A stretch of DNA of 64,000 bases from Branchipolynoe longqiensis. Lineage: Eukaryota > Annelida > Polychaeta > Phyllodocida > Polynoidae. The notes under the pieces were generated by a model. It worked only from the letters and a program-made list of their open reading frames with translations, searched no databases and had not been told where the DNA came from. The DNA is taken from the NCBI GenBank assembly GCA_030323885.1, contig JASIRB010004049.1:62001-126000 (forward strand), in the 5' to 3' direction. Positions 10,371 to 20,216 of the stretch are shown one piece after another; position 1 is the first letter of the stretch; every line of letters starts with the position of its first letter. The position numbers and the translations under genes are program-made.

Positions 10371-10745
10371 CTATTCAATGCTGTCATATTTAACAGAATT
10401 ACACACACAATAAGTGAAATGTGATCAATTTAACCCTAAATGCGAAGCGATATTAACGCTGCTGCCGCAGGAGTGGCGATATTAATATTTTCGAATCGAC
10501 GAATGTAAAGTAAACAAACCACCGCCACCGCAGCGACATCGATATCCATACTGTCCAACGTCAAATAAAAATGGTCGCCGCCGAATCGGCGGGAATTGCT
10601 TACGCCCAAATCTGTTAAATGCAGTCATATTTGACAGATTTACATACGGAATAAGTGAAATCTTATCAATTTAACCCTAAATTCGAACCGATATTAATGC
10701 CGCCGCTGCATTGGCGGCGTTATTCATATTGTCGACTCGAGGGAT
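10371..10745. repeat. Two-unit tandem repeat
   Basis: The block with tgctgtcatatttaacaga, gtgaaatgtgatcaatttaa and ccctaaatgcgaa (about 10379-10510) repeats at about 10619-10745, with spacing of about 239 bp. It lies inside element D. Confidence 0.65.
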
Positions 10746-10916
10746 TTCCCAAATCTATAAATAACTTCACGGTTAGCTATCCGCCCCGGTTACAGGACCC
10801 GTGCATACTGTTTGACCTACTTCACCGACCCCATCCTAGCCGCGGATAGCTATCCGTGATATAGTGTGTAGCTCCGGCTACGCGTAGCAGCGGCCCATGC
10901 ATACGGTCCCAGCAGT

Positions 10917-11002
10917 GGTAACAGGATAACCGTCGCGAGGGGGGGGGGCGGGTCCCTTCCCTGCCGTGAATCAAACGCAATGCACACATTACGACCAATG
11001 TC
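10917..11002. repeat. Dispersed ~80-bp repeat, copy 2
   Basis: Matches 1909-1985 and contains a G-run expansion at about 10939-10948. Confidence 0.5.
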
Positions 11003-11172
11003 ATTATGATGTTTTCATATAACATTGAATGCTAAACGATAATGGATAGCCATGTTGACCTGAGTACCAGGTATGAAATGTTAAACCATGTTTTTAATGG
11101 GTACTTGCTGTGGTCCTTGACTTTGGTTTCCCAGCAGTGACCCTAATTCCTCATGTGTAAGCTATGGGCCCC

Positions 11173-12318
11173 TAGATACAAGATTCACCCCATACTAGTG
11201 CAGTAGGGGTGCAAACCAACCCTATGTAAAAGCTGGCGAAAAAACGGGTCAATGAAATGAGAGCCTAATTTCACAATCTAAGAAGCAACAATTATTCTTT
11301 ACATCTGTCTTATTATTAGCCCGCTACATACATTGGTATGCAGGTATTGCAGGTATAGCAATACCTCAGGGAGTTTGACGCCCCTGCCTTGCAGAGTTGT
11401 AAACCACTGCCTTGTGGTACAGGTTCTTGACAGAACCGAAGGCTAAGGGAGCAAACCCTAAACAGAAAACCATGTCACTGTGGCAGCTTTAAGGGCGGTT
11501 GATATATGGAACTCCCGACATCTCCCGACCAGCCACTGCAGGGACAAATAGTTTTGCGCCTGTCTTGACATGTTCTTGCCGGCATGAAACCTCTATTTGC
11601 TCCCCGAGAGAGTGCCGCTGGTAACTTGCAAAAGCCAGCAGCACTTCAACACTTTTGCAGGCAGCTTTCATGAAATGTAAATATGGTATGCAGGTATTGC
11701 AGGTATAGCAATACCTCAGGGAGTTTGACGTCCCTGCCCTGCAGAGTTGTAAACCAGTGCCTTGTGGTACAGGTTCTTGACAGAACCGAAGGCTAAGGGA
11801 GCAAACCCTAAACAGAAAACCATGTCAATGTGGCAGCATTAAGGGCGGTTGATGTATGGAACTCCCAACATTTCCCGACCAGCCACTGCAGGGACAAATA
11901 GTTTTGCGCCTGTCTTGACATGTTCTTGCCGGTGTGAAACCTCTATTTGCTCCCCGAGAGAGTGTCGCTGGTAACTTGCAAAAGCCAGCAGCACTTTAAC
12001 ACTTTTGCAGGCAGCTTTCATGAAAGCAGTCTTTGTCGCATCGCGACCGACAGCATGATGATGACCTTTGAGTTGAAAAATATAATATAATATCTAGTTT
12101 AATGCAATTGAAAAGTGAAATCGACGGCGTTCTGCGGCCGCCATCTTGTCTTTTTGCATTCTCTCCCATTTCACCAACTCTGTGCCTATATGGGTAGCCT
12201 TTTGATATTGGAGCCACAGTTTCTAGTTCATATTCCATACTAACCCTATTTTCGCCCGTATTTACACTACGTTGTCCTTCACCCGTGTACTACAAGTACC
12301 GGGTGAATCTTTTATCTA
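11173..12318. mobile_element. Element B copy 2 (with inserted retroposon)
   Basis: Ends tagatacaagattcaccc (11173) and gggtgaatcttttatcta (to 12318) are inverted. The 8-bp tgggcccc is duplicated (11165-11172, 12319-12326). Its left and right parts are the reverse complement of the 412-bp copy at 14860-15271, for example ttgcattctctcccatttcacc versus the inverse there. That comparison shows that about 11329-12067 is a secondary insertion. Confidence 0.8.
11329..12067 (+). mobile_element. Non-autonomous retroposon with LINE-like 3' end and 350-bp tandem duplication
   Basis: A 350-bp unit starting ggtatgcaggtattgcagg (11335) repeats from 11685. After the second unit the sequence ends with about 43 bp (12021-12063) matching the 3' terminus of the LINE at 18.0-19.6 kb, including cagtctttgtcgca, gaccgacagcatg and a (atg)n tail. 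The homologous element at 14860-15271 lacks the whole block. The 60-codon minus frames that repeat in each unit are probably not coding. Confidence 0.6.
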
Positions 12319-12779
12319 TGGGCCCCTAGCAGTGTGTTGGTGGCCATGTAAACTGTAAAAACAGCATCCAAAACAGCATTGAAAAAAGGAATTGAAGGCT
12401 TCTAATGTTTTTGTTTTTGCTTCATAATCAACATTTGAAGATAATTGAATCGTAGATCGGGTTGAAGAATACGTAGATAAACTCTAATGCACCACATTAA
12501 GTTATTTATTTTGTTGTTAAGAACTTGAGGGGCCAATGTGGGCAGATGATGGACAATGGGATGGTCACCCAGTGACCGCTCCACATAGTCACAGCAGGTA
12601 GTAGCCTCGAGTTAGTCATAAGTATGTATAGTACGGCTGAGTCTATTCTCCAAGTATGTGTCACTGGTGCTATTGTGGTTGTGGCCAGTTTGAGGCATAC
12701 ACGCAACATGTCGGCCGTGGGGTTGGCTCTGGAGTTTCTTATTAGTAGCAACTGAAATGGATACACACAACACACAGTA
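12319..12779. other. No recognisable feature
   Basis: Single-copy-looking DNA with short frames only. Confidence 0.5.
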
Positions 12780-12785
12780 GTCTTG

Positions 12786-13630
12786 TCAGAGAGCGTGTAT
12801 ACAGATGAGAGGGACAACTCCCATACTACACCATGTAACAGATGCCGACTGTGGCGCTCCAAGTGGTGGTTGTTGAACAGTTTACTCATATGGGCAAACT
12901 CAAGGCATTGTCATTTATAATGTCAATGGTCATGTGCAATCTTCCTACAGAAAAAGTGAAATATCTCTAAAAGTACACCAAATAGAAACAAGCCGCTTAG
13001 TACACATATAGAAAACATGTTTACCAACAAGATTATATTCAATTGATATGGTTATGGTTCTGGATTTCTATTAATTTGGAATAAAACTGACGTTTTTCAC
13101 TACGCGTACGGCAAACTCAAGGCATTGTCAATGGTCGTGTGCAATCTTCCTACAGAAAAAGTGAAATATCTCTAAAAGTACACCAAATAGAAACAAGCCG
13201 CTTAGTACACATATAGAAAACATGTTTACCAACAAGATTATATTCAATTGATATGGTTAGGGTTCTGGATTTCTATTAATTTTGAATAAAACTGACGTTT
13301 TTCACTACGCGTACGGCAAACTCAAGGCATTGTCAATGGCCTTGAGCAGTCTTCGTACAGAAAAAGTGAAATATCTCTAAAACTACACTACATAGAAACA
13401 AACTGTTTGGAACACATATAGAAAACATATTTAACAATGAGACTATATTAAATTTACATGGCTAGGGTTCTGAATTTCTATTAATTTTGAATAAAAACAA
13501 ATGTTTTGCATTGAGCGTACCGGCAAACTCAAGGCTTGTTCAACACTAACCGCCAGGAACGCCACTGTAGCCTGTGTTACCGTTTTTCGCGGGAGTTGTC
13601 CCTCTCATCTGTTTATATACACGCTCTCTG
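12786..13630. mobile_element. Element E copy 1: satellite-carrying MITE
   Basis: Ends of about 60-90 bp are inverted: cagagagcgtgtatacagat and gagagggacaactccc on the left, the complement on the right. Six bases gtcttg repeat on both sides (12780-12785, 13631-13636). The interior is a tandem array of about 205-bp units starting ggcaaactcaaggcattg at 12893, 13110, 13315 and (partial) 13522. Confidence 0.75.
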
Positions 13631-13750
13631 GTCTTGTTTAGAACAGGGTGGAGCTGCTAGGAGGACGATGGTCTTTTTTTATTAGCCGATCAGGGAATAA
13701 TTGAATAGCCGAAAATGGCATATGTGGGCTGGATGTGGGGTAACGTTTCT

Positions 13751-14094
13751 TTGTTGTTGTATGTCCTAGCAACATCTAAGGTAATATCAGTACAGGTACC
13801 AACTTGTGACAGTGCGCACTCATGGCGACTTTATAGTGCTGCCCCACCGGGAGACCAGGCCACCAACACCATGCCCTGATATCCTACTCAGTCACATTAT
13901 CCTGACACTGAGCCAACCAGTCCTTTCCCTATCCTAATAATTCTGAGCGCTTGGCTAGGAAGTGACAAGTATAAATTGTTAAGTCATTGGTTTGACTCGA
14001 CCACGGGTTGGAACCCGTCGGTTCGAATCCTACGATCTACCAAAACGGGAAGCGGACGCTCAACTGATTCGTTCATCCCGTCTGGTGTTCGTGT
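13751..14094 (-). mobile_element. SINE family 1, copy b (diverged)
   Basis: Minus orientation: tail (ttg)n at 13751, body, and tRNA-like head ending at about 14094. More diverged than the other copies, especially in the B-box arm. Confidence 0.75.
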
Positions 14095-14281
14095 TGTTAT
14101 GTCCATAACCGGGACTTCCCCACACTTGTGATAAGTTGTTGAGCAGCCTTGGCACAGAGAGAGTGCTGGAGGAGTAACTGCGCAGTTGCCTAGAGGTATG
14201 TATGCATTCAATGTTGCGATGAAAACTGACACAGGCCCGTCATGGTTGGCTTCGGGGGAGGGGGATTGTGTAACCTCGAAG

Positions 14282-14327
14282 GCGGGGGGGGGGGGGGGCG
14301 TGTGGGGGGGGGGGGGGGGGGGGGTGC
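14282..14327. repeat. Poly-G tract
   Basis: Two long G runs separated by cgtgt. Length in the assembly is probably unreliable. Confidence 0.85.
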
Positions 14328-14336
14328 TGGGGCAAG

Positions 14337-14859
14337 TTGGTTGGTTGGAGTTTTACATCCTGGCAATATCTAAGGTCATATCAGAATGGGTAGCGACTTT
14401 TTACAGTGCGCACTTATACTGCCGCCCCACTGGGAAATTGTTTGTTTGTTGTTTGTTTGTTTGTTGTTGTTTTACATCCTAGCAACATCTAAGGTCATAT
14501 CAGGACGGGTACTGACTTGTGACAGTGCGCACTCATGGCAACTTTATAGTGCTGTCCCACTGGGAAACCAGGCCGCCGGCACCATGACCTGGTATCCCAC
14601 TCAGTCACATTATCCTGACACTGAGCACACCAGTCCTTGCCCTATCCTAATAATGCCGAGCACCTGGCTAGGAAGCGACAAGTATCAATTTTAAAGTCAT
14701 TGGTTTGACTCGACCGGGACTTGAACCCACGACCCCACGATCTACCCCCACGGGAGACGGACGCTCTAACTCATTCGGCCATCCCGTCTGGATCCACTGG
14801 GAAATTAGGCCACCGGCAGCATGACCCGATATCCCACTTAGTTACATCATCCTGACACT
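14337..14859 (-). mobile_element. SINE family 1, copy d (older, interrupted)
   Basis: The 3' part (14337-14439) and a following part (14794-14859, ccaccggcagcatgacccg...) are one diverged SINE split by copy c. It is then broken again at 14860 by the 412-bp element B copy. Confidence 0.7.
14440..14793 (-). mobile_element. SINE family 1, copy c (nested)
   Basis: A complete SINE with tail (gttt)n(gtt)n and class II tRNA-like head. It is flanked by the 13-bp target duplication ccactgggaaatt (14427-14439, 14794-14806), which is internal sequence of the older SINE d. Confidence 0.85.
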
Positions 14860-15271
14860 TAGATAAAAGATTCACCCTATACTTGTACTACACGGGTGAA
14901 CGACAACGTAGTCTAAATATGGGCGAAAATAGCTTTAGTATGGAACATGAAGTAGAAACTGTGGTTCCATGATCAAATGGCTACATATATTGGCACAGAT
15001 TTGGTGAAATGGGAGAGAATGCAAAAAGACAAGATGGCGGCCAGAGAACGCCATCGATTTCACTTTTAAATTGCATTAAAGTATATTATTATATTTTCCA
15101 ACTCAAAAGTAGCGGGTCAATATGAAGACACCTACAAAGAATAAATGTTGCTTCTTAGATTGTGAAATTAAGCTCTCATTTCATTAACCCGCTTTTTCAA
15201 CCGTTTTTATATAAGGCTGGTATTCACCAGTTCACATGTATACTGCGAGTACTGGGTGAATCCTTTATCGA
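14860..15271. mobile_element. Element B copy 3 (412 bp)
   Basis: Inverted ends tagataaaagattcaccc and gggtgaatcctttatcga. A perfect 9-bp duplication cctgacact (14851-14859, 15272-15280), taken from the older SINE, flanks it. Internal sequence is colinear, inverted, with 11173-12318 minus its insertion. Confidence 0.85.
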
Positions 15272-15337
15272 CCTGACACTAAGTCAGTTGTTCTCACCTA
15301 TCACACCTCATTTCAAACCTCCTGCATCAGACATATT

Positions 15338-15616
15338 CTGTTTACCTGACTCGACTTTACCTGATTCGACTTTAGCCAACTTGACTCTAGACGACTCGAC
15401 TTTACCCCACTCGATTCTACCCGAATCGAGATTACCCGACTCGACATTACTCGACCCGACATTACCCGACTCAACATTACCCGACTCGACATTACCCAAC
15501 TCGACACTGCCCGACTCGACTCTGCCCGACCCTACTCTGACTGAGTCGACTCTGACCGACTCGACATTGCCCGACTCGACTCTGCCCGACCTGACTCTGC
15601 CAGACCTGACCCTGCC
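15338..15616. repeat. (CGACTCGACNNTACC)n minisatellite
   Basis: A roughly 15-bp unit (cgactcgacattaccc and variants with tctgccc) is repeated about 18 times. The apparent 208- and 103-codon frames are repeat artefacts (PDSTLPDSTL). Confidence 0.85.
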
Positions 15617-15759
15617 CAAGGTCGTTTATCATTTGCGGTTGGGTGGTCGGGTGAGACAGTTATTCGCCAACGCCCAGTTACCTGGTTACTTACCTGTTCT
15701 ATTTATAAATATGCGTGACACAAGGTGTACAACGACGCTTGGAAACGCGCCAGTGTTAC

Positions 15760-15902
15760 CAGGGGCCATATTCACGATGCGGTGTTAGCTTACACTCGGT
15801 GTGTTTGCACTAATTGCCTACTGAGCTTTCGCCGAGCTCAGTAGGCAATTAGTGCAAACACACCGAGTGTAAGCTAACACCGCATCGTGAATATGGCCCC
15901 TG
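15760..15902. mobile_element. Perfect hairpin MITE
   Basis: A 68-bp arm (15760-15827, starting caggggccatattcacga), a 7-base loop ttcgccg and a perfectly complementary 68-bp arm (15835-15902). No target duplication is obvious. Zero mismatches between arms suggest recent origin or gene conversion. Confidence 0.85.
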
Positions 15903-16450
15903 GAGGTTGGAGAGCTTACCTCGTTTGGGCTATGGCGGTTAAAGTACCTAATTTGACTCCCGGTTCAATTTCCCAGGTCAAATTTCATATAGGATTAATG
16001 TGCAGGTTCACAAATATGGTTGCGGAACACTGAGTTTTAGGATGTTTTCATATTGGAATACTTCACTAGAAAGCAAAAAATTATATCAAATTTTCTGAAT
16101 ATTCCTAGGACATTTAGTTGGGACCGGATTGAGAAAATTAACAGTGAATATTAGGAAATAATTCAGTAGTAATAAATAGAATATTATTTATGGTAATGTC
16201 AGTGTTTGGTTAAAGTCTGAGTGTGAAAGTGTAAGAGCTTAGGCCCCTTGCATTGTTGCAATAAGTCTGATAGTGACACAGATTACATATAGATTAACTT
16301 AGCAGTGACACATGGAGGACCACTCTAAGAAATGTGATGCAGTCATCTCTAAATGCAATATGTATTTATATGCATATATATATAGTCATGTATATATGTC
16401 TGCATGAGACAAGACATGAATGAGCCTTAGATTTCAAACTAGCCAGGCGG
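15903..16450. other. No recognisable feature
   Basis: AT-rich, no credible frame; tatatata tract near 16376-16400. Confidence 0.5.
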
Positions 16451-16648
16451 GCTGGGATTAGGCCGACAACACACTTCATACTGTCATTGCTCCATAATGG
16501 ATACAAGTATTACCACGCTCTGTCACGTATGTGTGTCGCAGGATTCTACCATTCTGTTTTACTGTGAGTGTTCTTACTGTGAATGTTTTAGGTGGAAGGT
16601 GCTGTGTGGCGAGGTCACGCGCCAGATGCTTGGCGCTATACCGGCGGG

Positions 16649-17141
16649 CCGGTGTTGCAGTTTCCGCGGCACACCAGTTTGTGAGGGACATATCCATTCA
16701 AATGCATTGTCAATGGCAGTGAGCAAATCTTCATAGAGAAGAAGCGAAATATCTCTACAACCACACCACCTAGAAACAAATCCCTTGGTACACATATAGA
16801 AAACATGTGTACCAAAAAGATTATATTAAATTGATAAGGGTAGGGTTCTGGATTTCTATTAATTTTGAATAAAACTAATGTTTTGCACCGCGCATACCGT
16901 CAAACTCAAGGCATTGTCAATGGTCGTGAGCAATCTGCATACAAAAAATACAGCAAAAGTGAAATATCTCTAAAACCACACCACCTAGAAACAAATCGCT
17001 TGGTACACATGTAGAAAACATCTTTAGCAAAAACATTATAATATATTTATAAGGTTAGTGACGATGCTGTTCGAATTTGACTCATGTGCAGAAGTGATGT
17101 CTCCCTCGCAAACTGGTGTGCTGCGGAAACTGCAACACCGG
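16649..17141. mobile_element. Element F: MITE with ccggtgttgcag ends carrying the element-E satellite
   Basis: About 42 bp inverted ends: ccggtgttgcagtttccgc and ggcacaccagtttg on the left, complement on the right. Inside are nearly two units (from about 16697 and 16899) of the same roughly 205-bp satellite found in element E, although the termini are unrelated to those of E. An 11-bp direct repeat gggattaggcc occurs at 16454-16464 and 17140-17150. Confidence 0.7.
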
Positions 17142-17150
17142 GATTAGGCC

Positions 17151-18000
17151 ATGGGGGTATATGCTGGTATGTGTTCATCATTTAGATATATTTTTGTGTA
17201 CAAATATATATTTACATAATATATCATTTACTGTGATTATACATCTTATGCATAAGCACCATGTATATCACTTTTCTTGCTGATACAGAAACATCAACAA
17301 AAACAGTAGCTAAAATATGGTCGCATTTAAATTTGATTTATTTTACTTTTACTTATTACTTTTTATTTCTATTACAATATTTGGGAGGTGGTCGAGGGAG
17401 GCTCGAAACCGGGAAGCTAGGAGACCTGATGCAGGGAGTCCCAGTGTAGGACTTTCAAAACACTTATTTTGAGTATGAGCACTTTAGTATTTGTGTTGAC
17501 TGAGCTGTGGTACAGGTGGGTGGGTTGAATCAGTAGATGTGTGGGTGCTGGTTGCTGTGTTGCAAGTGTGCTAGTGTGGGTGTGTGCGGGGAGGGGATGG
17601 AGTCGCCGCACATGTCACGTCTCATCCAAAGTGGAGTGCAGCGCCACGCTTCCCCTGCTCGCTGCCCCCCCCCCCCTCCCCTTCCAGCCGGAATGTCCCC
17701 CCCCCCCCTCCCCTATGCATTGACAGAAAGACTATAAATTAAACAAAAGCTTCTTATATTAAGTTCAGACAATAAGTTCATATATAAATGTTATATATGA
17801 TGTATTCAGGGTAGGCAGGTACCGGACGCAGCCGGGGTGGCGCCACCAGTCGCGAGATGGAGGAGGCAATACAGTATATAGTGTAATATTAACAATAATT
17901 AGCACATAATAATAATCAAGAGGGGTTAATTGCCTTCCGCGGCTTTATACTCGCATAATGCGTTATACATCACATAATTTATATGTGTCATATAACCATC
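17151..18000. other. No gene; short C-rich tracts
   Basis: Contains poly-C runs at about 17667-17715 and ordinary AT-rich DNA. Short frames only. Confidence 0.5.
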
Positions 18001-19605
18001 ATCATCATCATAATCATGCTGTCGGTCGCAATGCGACAAAGACTGCTTTCATTACTTGACTGCCGCTCTCCATTTAGCTCTCTGCTGTGAGAGTTGCGTC
18101 CATGAGTCGGTCTTAATGTCTCTCAGCTTCAGGTTTCTCTTGATGGTATCCCTGAACCGGAGACGGGGGCGCCCTCTCTTTCTGTAGCCAGAAGACAGTC
18201 GAGAATAAAGGATCTGCTTTGGTAGCCTGTCTGCTGACATCCTCATGAGGTGTCCAGTCCACCGCAGATTCTTTTTGATCAGAAGATCTTCCATAGAGGG
18301 CAGCCCCATCCGTTCGAGTATTTCCTTATTCGTCACTTTGTCCTTCCAGGTTAGCCTCATGATTGAACGCAGATGTCGCATCATGAAGGCATGCAGCTTT
18401 TTCACCTGCTGTCTGTACACTGTCCAGGCCTCGGCTCCGTATAGTAGGGTGGATAGCACGATTGCGCGGTAGATCTTACCTTTGACCCGAATGGACACAT
18501 GGTGGTTGTTCCAGAGTCTCTGGCGTAGTCGGCCGAAAGATGCGCTAGCCTTGGCCATCCTCCTCTGTATCTCAGCATCAATGCGTCCATCACTTGATAT
18601 AGTGCTTCCGAGATAGGTGAATTCCGGAACAGAGTTCAGCTTGTTTCCGTCAACCATGATCTCCTCCTCTCGGGTTCTTGTAGAGTTGGGTTGGTACAGC
18701 ACCTCCGTCTTCTTGATGTTAATTTTCAGGCCAAACTTCTTTGATGCATCGGAGAAAGCGTCCACTATTTTCTGGGTCTCTTCAGCAGAGTGGGCAACCA
18801 GTGCACTGTCATCTGCGAATAGTAGCTCTCTCACCAGTATCTGAGTAGTCTTGGTCTTCGCTCTGAAGTGTGCGACATTGAATAGGTCAGCGCTCTGTCT
18901 GGACTGTATATAGATGCCATCCCCCATGTCTCAGAAAGCCTCGTCTAGCATTGCTGATAGGAAGATGGAGAAGAGTGTGGGGGCCAGTACACAACCTTGC
19001 TTGACCCCATTGGTAACCCCGAACGATTCCGAGACTTCCCCTCCAGCACTAACGTTCGCCATCATTCCTGTATGTAGAGCCTCGATCATAGTTGTGAACT
19101 TCTCTGGGCATCCGTACTTCCTCAGTAGCTGCCATAGCCCGGTCCTCCCGACTGTATCAAATGCCTTAGTGAAATCGACAAATACCATGTACAGTGGTCG
19201 GTCCTGCTCAATGCACTTTTCTTGTAGCTGTCGGAGACAAAATATCATATCCACAGTGCTCCGGCTACCTCTGAAGCCACACTGTGACTCCGGAACTACA
19301 CCAGGTGTTATATGAATAGATAGTCTGTTGAGTAGGATCCTGGCGAAGATCTTCCCTGCTATGGAAAGAAGAGAGATTCCTCTATAGTTCCCACAGTCCG
19401 TTCGATCACCTTTCTTGTAGATGGTTACAATGCTGGCATCCTTCCATGCTTGGGGTACAGAACCCTCCTCCCAGGCATTGGTAATTAGTTGGTGCAGTCT
19501 GTTGAGCAGATTGTCTCCTCCATGCTTCCATACCTCGGCAGGAATTCCATCACCCCCAGGTGCTTTTCCATCCTTCAGGCTGGCGATTGCTGATAACCAG
19601 TAAAT
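18001..19605 (-). pseudogene. 5'-truncated LINE reverse transcriptase
   Basis: The minus frame from about 19600 reads through RT blocks: KDGKAPGGDGIPAEVW, GVPESQCGFRGSRST-type, VDFTKAFDTV, GVKQGCVLAPTLFSIFLSAM. It hits an in-frame TGA at 18928-18930 (a CGA codon would be expected, so CpG decay). It then continues in frame with FADDSALVAHS, YLGSTIS and a C-terminal YGAEAWT / RWTGHLMRM / GYRKRGRPRLRF block, ending at 18052. The 3' end is a (gat)n tail near 18000-18016. The endonuclease is missing. Clade not assigned. Confidence 0.8.
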
Positions 19606-19646
19606 TAATAACTAAACAAGTTAACCATCAACACAGTTATTAATAT

Positions 19647-19993
19647 TTTGTTTGTTTGTTTGTTGTTGTTTTACATCCTAGCAACATCTAAGGTCATATC
19701 AGGACGGGTACCGACTTGTGACAGTGCGCACTCATGGTGACTTTATAGTGCTGTCCCACTGAGAAACCAGGCCGCCGGCACCATGACCTGGTATCCCACT
19801 CAGTCACATTATCCTGACACTGAGCACACCAGTCCTTGCCCTATCCTAATAATGCCAAGTGCCTGGCTAGGAAGTGACAAGTATCAATTTTAAAGTCATT
19901 GGTTTGACTCGACCGGGACTCGAACCCACGACCCCACGATCTACCAGCACGGGAGACGGACGCTCTAACTCATTCGGCCATCCCGTCTGGTCT
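19647..19993 (-). mobile_element. SINE family 1, copy e
   Basis: Full-length copy with (gttt)n tail and tRNA-like head. Perfect 13-bp target duplication cagttattaatat (19634-19646, 19994-20006). It sits close to the 5' truncation of the LINE. Confidence 0.9.
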
Positions 19994-20216
19994 CAGTTAT
20001 TAATATAATATATATCATACAGCAAGCTGACAACCGAGCAGATGCTACCAACATTATATATATTCTCATGTGCTATTATTATAGCATTTGCACTTTGTTC
20101 ATATGCATCATGCTCATCTTCATTTAATTTGTTATTGTATACATGCTCAAAATAATTCAGTGTCTGCAGAAGGGAAAGTTTATATATATATATGTATATC
20201 ACAAAACTACACCAAC

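Larger units (their letters stand above)
7617..10900. mobile_element. Element D: TIR element carrying a microsatellite palindrome
   Basis: The left end gggccgtatgcatgggccg (7617) is matched by its inverted near-copy ending at 10900 (cggcccatgcatacggtccc). Subterminal DNA on both sides is rich in ggctaacgg / ctaaccg / gctatccg motifs. The middle is the 7989-10124 repeat array. No target duplication is evident, so the boundary is less certain than for element A. Confidence 0.55.

Noticed and set aside
11335..12024. CRISPR-like or coding duplication
   Set aside because: Only two 350-bp tandem units with no spacers; the 60-codon frames carry no motif.
15162..15788. 208-codon frame PDSTLPDSTL
   Set aside because: Fifteen-bp minisatellite gives this in frame; flanks are MITE ends.
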